Shown in pieces: positions 11,601-21,338 of a DNA stretch of 64,000 nucleotides. Origin of the DNA: Paraspadella gotoi (lineage: Eukaryota > Chaetognatha); assembly GCA_051294375.1 (NCBI GenBank), contig CM119265.1:7388629-7452628 (forward strand), given 5' to 3'. A program made the position numbers and the translations under genes. The first letter of the stretch is position 1. Every line of letters begins with the position of its first letter. Below the pieces are notes generated by a model. The model worked only from the letters and a program-made list of their open reading frames with translations, searched no databases and had not been told where the DNA came from.

Positions 11601-13720
11601 GCCGACACTATATTATCAGGACAAGATATCGGCAAAGGACTGGAAGCCTCGGCCAACCAACCACTGAGCTGGGACTACTCCTCAGTTTGAGTGTAGGAGT
11701 TGACAGTTGTGTCAAAAATTGTGCATGATGATGAGGATTTGGCCACCCACAGGAGGCCGGGCTCGCCTAAGTTTGAAAAGAGTATAGGCTTGGCGCCAAC
11801 ACATACAACAGACAAATGAAAGATCTTCAGGACGCATTACAGGTCAATGGAGCCTCATCAGCGGACCAAACTCACAGCAACGCCCACTCCATACTTTGGG
11901 GTGCTCCCGAAGATCAGACGATTGAGGTAGCGGCACCCTCAGGCACCTGAAAGACGAGGGAAGGCCAAAACCGGCTACAAAGTCAATACCCGACCAAATG
12001 CTGACGCTCTTTCCAGATGACCTCGTAAACCATCCAGGTTGGACAACAGAAACCCAAAGCCCGTACGCGCCGCCTTGCCTTGCAGCTAAATAAAAAGCTG
12101 TGCGACACTGTAACAAATTGTCAAGCACATCAGATCCAAAAATGGGGCAGGAGGCGATGGTCGATAGCACCCTTGAAGCGACATTGATGCAACTGAGGAT
12201 GAGATCATGGAGGAAGTCCTCTAGGCCCAGGAGAGGATCGAAGGGATAGTGCCCTATGGGCTTTCAGAAATCAAGCCTGGCAACGCGAAGATGAGACCAA
12301 TCCATCTGGTGACCGATGCTCTGAGCAAGGGCGACCGCGAAGGGGCAAAAAGAAAACTGGAAGAAGAAATGCAAAAAGAGGAGAACATTGACCGAGAGGT
12401 ACCTCTCCACAGCTTTGCCGACCTTGATGTCACCGCGGAAAATGGGGAATCCTAATCATCAAGGGTTATAAAGGCAGAGACAACCCACAAGGAATTCGTA
12501 GTCCCTACCAAACCCGTGCTGAACCAGATCACAACGCGGATCCACAGGCACTTTGGGCACCCCAGGTGTAGAGATACGGTGACGGCCTTTTGAGCATAAA
12601 CAGCCCATACAATCTCTGCTGCCAGGATTTAATCTACACCCCGCTGCAGCAAAGTGCGTCAGGAATGTGAAAACTGTGCAAAATCACTGATGGACAAAGA
12701 TACAAGAACTCCGTCAGCGCCCAAACCTTGCAGTTGCTCCCCTGGGAATCCCTCAGCATTGACGTGACTGAAACATCTGCTCCCATCGGAGATAGCGGGA
12801 TTCCATTTATGACACTTAGTTGCAGGTCTGACAATGCATCTGCCTATACTGTGGTGCACACACTACCTTGCTGGGGAACGTGTTCTAATTTGGAATCTCG
12901 AGCTGGATGCATGCGAATCACATTGTAAAAGCTCTCGATGAAGTTTTTTTTTTTTTCTACTACAATGGGGAGCCTACCTTGAAGTCACTTTGATGGTGCC
13001 TTTGACCTCCCGAGACTCTAATGGCGCAGTCAGGATTGACTTATCGACTCCTCAATCTACAATGGCTTTAGGACGGGGTAGATAGGAGTTTTATTTAATA
13101 ACTCGTGTATTATGGTTAGGTACGAAAAGGATACGATTTAACGAGTGTGCGCTTGAAAGAGACATGTTGGGTTGTAGTTTTCGAAACCGAGCGTATCACA
13201 GCCCTCCAGCGCACAGGAGCTCGTGATTAGAACGAGATCAATCCCTCTTGAGATACCATGACTGGTCGCGTTGGAGCTATATCAGTTGCCACACCTAACG
13301 AGCTTTATTCTTCCTTAATACGCCCAACTGGAAATATTTGTAAGCCTGAGTTGGAAATTGTATTATCGTCAAAATGTGGTACTATTTCTGGCTCCGATTA
13401 ATATGTGATGTAGCATAGATTCAGACATGTCGGCCACAACTGAGATACAATTCGGCCACAGACCCAAGAATATGAAATACATGGCGAATTAGTGCAAGAT
13501 GATTACAACTAGGAGAGAGATTCATCACATCGACTTTATTCGTGTGTTCATGTAAGAGCCGCACCATGATGATCAAGAGGAAAGCCCAACAAAACTAGCT
13601 GAAACAAGAAACAAGCTCACTTATCGCTCTCTTATATTCCAATCCCAGACACAAATCTTACAGACGGACCACAGAGAAATCAGGTTGGAGACCTGGTGCT
13701 CACCAGGCGTGAACCTGCAT
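8650..13720 (+). mobile_element. Ty3/gypsy-type LTR retrotransposon pol, frame-broken
   Basis: Pol domains follow in the order protease, RT, RNase H, integrase, each recognised from short motifs in shifting frames. Protease-like flap and tail at about 8719-8857 (LSTATGTITL, then PFYVSAGC...GILS). RT start at 9950-10050 (MRDEIDETLPKQN). RT active-site region at 10345-10365 (LLVYPVDDLQ, a disturbed YxDD), followed by RLRELLQKMQQMK and ETFF. Thumb/connection at about 10630-10760 (GLALHYYRCFT, FSYMAQPLHALTLLDKKDF). RNase H end at 11974-12017 (NTRPNADALSR). Integrase zinc-finger elements HRHFGHPRC (about 12549) and CENCAKS (about 12667). Catalytic-core start PWESLSIDVTE (about 12742). C-terminal QVGDLVLTRREPA (13681). 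The RT-RH-IN order fits Metaviridae. Many stops and frame changes make it non-functional as read. LTRs were not delimited. About 1 kb between the RNase H-like start and DALSR is longer than usual. Confidence 0.75.
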
Positions 13721-13729
13721 CATAACAGG

Positions 13730-14455
13730 CGCCGCACCCAACGGAAAATAAGGTCAAACGGAATTACTTACTGGTCCTCAACAGAGTTATTTGAAAGAGA
13801 AGAACGGAAAATCATATACAGCAGTTCGTCTCTGTCGCTGGTTGAAAAAAATATGAGATACACATTGACCGCCGGCTAAAACTGCATACAGGCCAAGTGC
13901 GGCACTAAGTTTAAAATTCGGACAAACACCAATGAAAGAAAACTGTAAATAAACTTCGTAGCTAAATTAGATATAAACTTGCAAAAAAACAAAACCGATT
14001 TGTGAACTCTGGATAAATCAGCACGACACAAAGAAACAAAAAAAAAAACATCGCGACCAAGACAACAACAACGACAACAACAACAGCTTCTGATCCCCAT
14101 CGCAAACTCCGGCCTTAACGCGACTGACCAACCGGTGCGCCGTCGTCTGAGAGGGGGGGACGCAATAAAGATGAATAAAAACCACGATATTACAGGAAAA
14201 AGAGATTAAGGAAGGGAATTCCGGGACAAGAGCGAGAATAAGACACGCACTCCTGTAGGAATTAGGAGAATGAAACCTGAAATGATTCTGATATCGATTG
14301 TTGCGAATTTTATGGGAAGACTAAAATCCAGAACAAAGGTACAGCGAGGAGGATTTTCACTAAGGAATCCGGAGGAAAAGAAGGTTCCAGAGAGGACAGA
14401 GGAGGATTCGCGGAACGAGGAAACTGGGCTTCCAGAGGTCCCCACTTGCCCATTA
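13730..14455. other. 3' flank of the retroelement
   Basis: Holds an A-run (14040-14049) followed by caacaa repeats and then a more ordinary segment. No LTR boundary (TG...CA with a target duplication) could be recognised. The open frame at 14270-14458 has no features that I recognise. Confidence 0.4.
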
Positions 14456-16002
14456 TAAACTAAGCCGGTCCTGTTTCTGCTGTCTCTGATTCACTGTCAA
14501 AAAATTGACAACAGTCTTCGATCTTTGTCTATTCATATTATGATAATAAAAATTATACACACACTTCTGATTATGATATTGAGAAATGGGCCTGTCTGCT
14601 TACTATACAATGAATTTAGAATGCCTGATTTTTTTGCTGGCTCGTTTATTTGTTTTTTTTTTTGGTTAACACTTATACGAGATTCAACCCACTATTTTTT
14701 TTTTAATATGTGCGGACGGCTTATATTTCAATCTTTCACCTTTAATGGCACAATTTACGTTCGATAACTTCAAATAAAGAAAAACAATTCGAATACTCAC
14801 TCCTGTTCCGTTTATCTTCTCTCTCTCTCCTCTCTTCTCTCTATCTCTCTCTCATCTCTCTCTCTTCTGTCTCTCCTCTCTCTCTCTCCTCTTCTCTCTC
14901 TCGCTCCCAGTCTGTGATGGGAATTTTAAATGTTGGCGCTCAGCGGGCGTCATTATTTTTGATTAAAACCGGTTTCAACCTGAGAGGCCGAACTTGCGGC
15001 GGAGGTAGACGACGGACTCCGACGAACGACGAGCGACGACGACGATCAACGGTAAGCGAAACCCGATCTGCGGCGAAATATCGACGATGCAAAAAGACCA
15101 AAAAATTAATGAGCGGCGAATCGTCTCGACGTTCGACCGCAGCGACAACCTGAGGCGACGATGACGAGACGTCTCGATGTATACCAAATACAGGTGTAAC
15201 TTCGACTGACCTAGAGGACGATGACGTAGACGATGAACGGAGATGACGTCGAGACCGTAGACATACGCGACAACTTCGTGACCGTGACATCCGTGACAGT
15301 GACATCCGTAGACACGTGACACTCATCCGTGACCGTGACCATCGCGAGAGATTACGAGGAAGAACAAATCAAAAACCGTTCGCAATAATACTTGGGGAAA
15401 TAACAAAATAATTAGTATAAATTGAATAAATAATTTAATACAGATTAATAACTATTAAATTCGATACTAGGATAATTGTTAATGCAATAATTAAAACAAT
15501 AATACGTTCCAATATTACAGAGTTATAGAACTAATTTCAAACGCTCTCAGGCGAGCCTATCACAGATAAAACGATGAACGACGCAGATATTTTTAAAAGA
15601 CAATAGTATCTTTTTCAGTCCCGGCGCACCCTCTTTCGGATCTTGTCCCGCCTTTGGTATTTTATTTATTGTCTATTTGGCCTCTTTTGTTCACGCAAAT
15701 CGTTGCCCTTTCTTTTCTTAATCCGGGCTGTCCGATCTTGGTTCGCGTCCGGTCGTTGTCAACAGGGAGACAACGAAACATAAAACGAAAAAAAAAAACA
15801 AATACACATTTCGTTTTGTTCTGGCGAAGGCGGATTTTTCAATAAAAAACATATGGAAAAACGATTCGTAGATCTAATTAAGATCACGAAAACGACGAAC
15901 GAAAAGATTTCCGAAAACGGATCGAAATGACCCGAAAAACTAGTCGCGGACTTATAGAAAAGCCCAGAGAATCTAAAAGCTGTGATCTTTAACTTATTTC
16001 AG
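14456..16002. other. Spacer with CT tract and CpG-rich GACGAC/GTGAC-rich segment
   Basis: 14460-14810 is AT-rich with T-runs. 14817-14905 is a CT tract. 14960-15360 is CpG-rich with many cgacgac and gtgac(c/a) words, densest at 15270-15345. 15361-16002 is AT-rich. No gene I can support. Confidence 0.5.
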
Positions 16003-16067
16003 GCAGCGCACAAAAAAATCAAAGCCGATCCCGCTGGCCAGGCTGCGGATCTCCACGAAACGAAAGC
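16003..16067 (+). CDS. Possible short exon, product unknown
   Basis: A 65-nt open stretch lies between a good acceptor (aacttatttcag) and a donor (AAAGC|gtaaga). It would encode a peptide with AAHKKIKADPAGQAADLHET. It may be an upstream exon of the plus-strand gene at 17800-20486, but no continuous frame could be built. It lies outside the duplicated unit, so no other copy can check it. Confidence 0.3.
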
Positions 16068-17799
16068 GTAAGAGAAGAGAGATTACAGTAATATTACGTT
16101 TTTAATTTTACATTTGTAAAATTGATTGTAGACAAAACCTTGTTGGGGACAGATTTCGTTTTTTATTCTTTTTCTAGCTTACCTACCCGACTTCTTGCAA
16201 TTATTTTAACTCGGCCCATAAATGGCAACCGTCCTGCGTTTTAAAGTGGCAAATAAAATAATTTTAAACCCGCTTTTTATAATTTGCTTGATCAACTTTC
16301 TATATCGTTTTCCAGAAACTCGCTGATCTGCCGTCTACTCCGAGTCGTATGGCATCATGACTTGGTTCTTATTATCATGCTCTTGTCTCCGACTCGCCAC
16401 CCCTCCAGGCTTCGTCTGCGTCTTCTCCTATATGATCTATCCGTCTAACCGATAAACGAGGCGACGGTTCCGGTTTCCCGACATCTTTTCATTTTCTTTG
16501 TTTTTAAAGAGCTTGTTCTGAAGTCTCTCTCCTCGGCTTCCAATCGCCGTCCACCCTCGCCGCGCCAAGCGGCGTCAACAGCCGGACTACTCCGACGACG
16601 CCGGAGACGCGTCTCGATTCTCGGCGACTCCTCCTGTCCGCTGTCGGCATATCGGCTGACGTCGTCGAGGCATACATGGTCGACGTGGGATTGATCCCCG
16701 AGACTTCTACATCCGGCAAGAAGACCTCCCTCGCACCGCGGGTCTGGAACAAAGCACATCTAGCCGAGCATCCGGCGCTCAGACGAGAGAAACACAACAA
16801 TCATCGAAGACGGCCTCCGGCCAAGCAGGAGCTCGTCCGGACGCCTTCGCGGACAGGTCTGACGTCAAGGGCGGGCTCCGCCAGCTGCCCTAGGTGTCCG
16901 CCGACCGAAGTGGCGAGGCTGCTGTCGACCAGTTTGGGGGATTGGATTGTCTACGAACACGCGCAAAAATGGACGATAATTGCGGTAAGGGGTATTCATG
17001 CACAGTGCGCGGTGAGATTCTGACTTTTTCTGAGTTAAATTTTTTGTGCTGATCGTATAAATTTCGCCAGAAATTTAAATCTTTCTCCGAAAATATTTTT
17101 TTAATTCATTCACGGTCTATTAAAGGAATTCTCATTCTTTTTCAAATCGAATATTATATTCTGTTATTTTTTTCCCTTTTTTAACTTTATGATATATAAT
17201 ACAAAACCGGTTCTTGAAGAAAAAAAAATTACCTCCGTGGGAAAGATTAAGATCCGGCGATAATTCGTTCGGTAGTAATATTTTTTTGGTGATACAAATA
17301 TTGCGCTAGTTCTGTTAGGCATAAAGGCGATACAGAAAAAATTCAAAGCGAGCTCTTGACACTGTACAAATCCGTCGGCGCGTGAAAGACAATCGTTTAG
17401 ACCTATCATAGTCCCTACGTATCGAGATTTTATGACGAGTAGCCATCCGAGGTCCAAATCGTACATCAAATTTCTATTACGCACAAAGATTTTTTAGATA
17501 AAGAGTCTTTTGAGAAAACACGAAATTTCTTATTATGACGTCAACAAAGTGGCATATTTCTCTCTTCTCTTCTCTCTCCTCTCTCGTCTCTCTCTCACTC
17601 TCTCTCCTTCTTCCGTGTTTTTTAATTTCCTTCCTTCGGAACAAGTGCTTTTTTAAATTCTCATTTTTTACTCTTGTCTTTTCTCCCTGCTTTTTCTTTT
17701 CATCTCATCTCCTTCCAAGCCTCTCCTCCTCTATCTCTTTCTCGTGAGCTCTTGTACCTTTCTCTGTAACAGAGAATAATCTCCTTTCATGTAATCCCG
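16068..17799. other. Upstream part of copy B, with one GC-rich exon-like block
   Basis: 16068-16500 is AT-rich with T-runs. 16515-16984 is GC-rich and ends at a donor-like ATTGCG|gtaagg; its frame changes between copies B and C, so I cannot give one product. 16985-17530 is AT-rich. 17552-17760 is a CT-rich tract. The GC-rich block may be an exon of the gene at 17800-20486. Confidence 0.45.
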
Positions 17800-20486
17800 T
17801 CGAAGGCCGAGCGTTTCGTCGACGACGACGACGAACGATGAGAACGTACGACGTTCGAAAAGCTCCGTCGGCAAAGTGGACTACGCTCCGCTGAAGAAAA
17901 ATTTGGCCGCCAAATTCTGCACCACGAATCGGCGGGCAGATTCAACTTTGCAGGTGAGGAAAGTAACGTGAACTTGGATGGGTGAGTTGAAGGGAGTCCT
18001 TCGATATTACCGTATATTGGAAATAATCCATACATTGGTAATTCATTTCAACCGGAAGGGAAGGGAAGATACAATGTTTTTTAATGTTATTACTTATATT
18101 CTTAACAAGAATCGAACGCACGAGAAGAACAAACCAACTGACCCAGACAACGTACGAAACAAACAATGAACGCCGATCAAGAAAAAAAAAAAAAATGATC
18201 GAACTCGAAAAGTGGTGCCGGGGCCAGCACCAAGTTCCGGATCTCGTCGAGTTGAGAACAAAATCTCTCGATTCTCTCGATTCTCTCGATCGCGATTCGC
18301 GAAAGGCAAAATGATCCTAACGGTTTTTAATCCCCGGGCATTAGCGTAAATTAACGTCAACGGATAATCTTCGGGGGCGAACACTTTTTGACGGCGAATG
18401 AAAGTGGACGGGATCGACTTCGACGAGCGACGATGAAGCGACGCTGAAAAAAGACTGGCTTGACAAGACGAATGAATTGATTGAGGATGAAGACGTAACA
18501 TCCTTCGGTCGTGATTTCTGACGAATTTATCCTTGGCGGAATTGAATTATTCGGTTGTCCTCTGGGGCGTGGGAGAAAGGGGTACTGTGCGACTGGGCTG
18601 TCTAAATGGGGTTTTAAGAAGATTTTAAATTTATCTGAAGATCCGCTTGAAGTCAGGATTCGTAAGGATTAGGTTGGCAAGAAGTAGAATTGACCACTGA
18701 CTTTTTTTTCAAGTACCTATTTAAGGCAGAAGATACTTTTGGTTCATTTTAAATAAGTTTGGAGTTCTTTAATCTTTAATTCTTATTTAAACCCGAAAAT
18801 CAAAACAGAAGTACTCTGTCTCGTACTCTTTTCGAGTTTGAATTATTTCCTTTAGCGTAAATCAATTTTGCCTCACCCAATCCCTCACTCTCACACCCTC
18901 TCCAGTCAGTTCATCCTCGGAACTTCTCTCCGACGCCCGTCACGGCCGTCATCGACTGACGAACCTTGCGGCGATTCCTCATCCACCAAGCCGACAGAAG
19001 ATCGCCGAGCGTGGGCCGAACGGCAAGAACGACCGAGCGCATGATTACGACCAACTTTTCCCGTGCTCTGCCGTTATACCACGAAAATATCCTCACGCAC
19101 AAGCTGCCCGGGAGGAAGTTACGCCCTACGGATCGTTATTTTAAGGTAAGGTCGCGTCGGAACGATAGAAATTTTGAGGGGAGAAAAAAATTTTTGAAAA
19201 GTAAATATTGTACTATGAAACAAAACTCCAAGATAAACTGCGAAGACGTATTTTGACTGATCTTTGGTCATATTTAGTTTTTAAACGTACACATCCCAGC
19301 TTTATTCAACTGTAAAATTAGTGCTAATATCACTTATATTTATAGACATTTAATTCTTAAATTTACTCAGGAAATCAAGGAGATGGTGGACCATGCAGCG
19401 AACCCCGTCATCTCCCAGAGAAAGCTCCCGGAAATCCCTTAACCCATCTTGACCGTTCTCACATGAACGCACGAGGTCAGTCACAATCCTACGGATGCGG
19501 CGGCGGAGTCCTCGGATGCGGCAGCAGCAGCAGCCAGCAGCGGCAGTTTCCAGAGCAAGATCCGGCGGAGCAACTTTCGAACAACGCTCTCCCGGTGTTC
19601 GCCGGAGAAAGCGGTCCGCCCTCTTTGACCAGCGGCCTGCCCCAGGCGCGCCAAGTTGCCCTCCTTTACGCCTCTCGCCCGCGGCGGGTCGCGCGGGCGC
19701 ATTCGATCCGGGCAGGAGGTAAGCGTCGGCGGACCGGTGGGTTCGGGGCGGCGCTGCCGACGCGCCTACGCCGTCATCGTCGCCGGCTCTCTTCGGCGCC
19801 GGAATCGACGACGACGGCGCCGAGAATGATGCGCCAGACGTCCGTCGCAGGATCCACTCACATCTGTGAACTCTCACGGAGTTTATCATCCAACAACAAA
19901 CAGCCTGCTGGAATTAGGTACAATGTCGGAAGCGCTGTTTTTGTTTACTTTCTTTCCAGGAGATCATTTGTTTAATTAGATAATTAGTTTTATTTTTCTG
20001 CTCGGGTTTTTAAAAAATATTTTTCATTCTTCATCTTTGATTATAATTAATTTTTTTTTTTTTTTACGATTACTACGCAGGCCCACCGTCAACTACCTCG
20101 ACGACATACCCTCACCTGTTCGATCAAAGTGGAACAGTCGTTGTTGCCGAAATGCCTTCAATGCCCCCGATGCCTCCGATGCTCAACTCCTTCGCCCTCC
20201 GCCGTCTGCGAACGACGCGGCGGCGCAGACTTTGCCGCCGCAGACGACCGCCTTCAAGCAAGACGAGAATCCAACGTCGTCGATTATTGTGCTGCGGCGG
20301 CCGCGGCCGCGGCGGCGTCGGTGGCAGCGGCGTCGCCATTCTTTCGGCTCCTGCGACGTCGGCTGCGACCACGGTTGCGTCGCGAGTCGACGTCCGCAGA
20401 CTTTTGGTTTCTATTCAGAACGAAGCCGCTCGTTTGACTTGGGACGTTTCAAGCAATTCGAGTGCCCGGCGACCAAGATTTGCTGA
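17800..20486 (+). CDS. Unrecognised multi-exon protein gene, convergent with BBS5
   Basis: I do not recognise the family. Supported exons are about 17800-17953 (acidic run DDDDENDENDDVEKLRRQ in the C copy, donor TTTGCAG|gtgagg), about 18906-19145 (FSPTPVTAVIDWNEPLRRIL; later KYPHAKLPGG; ends TTTTAAG|gtaagg), 19371-19917 (acceptor tttactcag, starts EIKEMVDQ, donor GAATTAG|gtacaa) and 20081-20486 (acceptor tactacgcag; MPSMPPMPPM, then an alanine run, ending at TGA). The 18906-19145 and 19371-19917 exons join in phase (YFK|EIKEM). The remainder of the large exons is Arg/Ser/Pro-rich low complexity, and the frame shifts several times in both copies. AATAAA motifs lie at about 20685-20695. The gene faces BBS5 tail to tail. 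A cytoskeletal or ciliary role would be a guess. Confidence 0.45.
18180..18500. other. Conserved-looking block inside the plus-strand gene, coding status unclear
   Basis: A 13-A run is followed by ATGATCGAACTCGAAAAG and an imperfect (TCTCGATTC)n cluster at 18266-18293. Copies B and C give different open frames on both strands. I cannot decide between exon and intron. Confidence 0.3.
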
Positions 20487-21338
20487 ATGCTGATTTGCCC
20501 GCCATCTTATTTGGATCCCTTATTTTTCGATTATTCAGTATTCTCTCTCTTATTTTTTTATTACATTTTTACTACAAAATCACACGGCACAAGCACACGA
20601 AAACTATACGAGGCGATGTTTAATAATCTTGTCCGTTATTATTATAAATTTACTACGATCAATTTATTGAATCCGAAATGTAATAAATAAATATAAATGG
20701 GCGGTTGTTTGTTGAATATTCGTTATTATCATTTTTTTTTAAATTCTAAAAACAACAACTAATAAGACAGCCGTTAATAAATTATATGGGCATTTTCCTA
20801 TCGCATGAATTGGTAATACGAAGTACATATAAGTCCAAAAACCAAAACAATTAGCGTCGTTGAGATTGTGACGTCGAAATATTTTAACCGATGACGAATC
20901 TCGAGACGAAATCTAAAGGAGTCATTAAGTCGTTAGTTTCGTCGTTTCTCGAGAGAAAAAAGTGACACAACTCATTCAACTTTGCCCACTTGAGACTCGA
21001 CTCTTTTTTTTAAAAACTTCGGTTTCAAGTCGACGGTTATTGACAGGGTTAGATAGAGTGGGAGAATGCGTAAAACGTAAGATAAAGAGGGAAAGAGATG
21101 GAGAGAGAGAGAGAGAGAGAGGCGTCAAACCGAGGACGCGCTTCGTCGATTCGATAAATATCGCCAAACTTGAAAGTGTCTTTGACGTTTTTTGACGTTT
21201 AATGACGAAAAAAAAAACTTTACGCTCTACTTCAAAATATACTATAATAAACTTTAAATTAAATAAAAATAAACTAATAAGAAATACTTTTTAAAACTTG
21301 ATAAAAGCATCTTCAAACTGAAAAAATATATGAATAAT
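20487..21338. other. 3' intergenic region between the two convergent genes
   Basis: AT-rich, with AATAAA motifs for the plus-strand gene near 20690, a short (GA)n at 21103-21121, and an ATTAAA on the minus strand at about 21197-21202 that could serve BBS5. No gene. Confidence 0.55.

Noticed and set aside
12302-12330. VTDALSK as the end of RNase H
   Set aside because: NADALSR at about 11998-12015 has the better context and the normal distance to the integrase finger. The second motif is noted only as a possible duplication.
18094-18501. A 135-codon minus-strand frame inside the convergent gene
   Set aside because: It contains a long Phe run from the poly-A stretch and has no splice support. 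The copy C version differs in frame.
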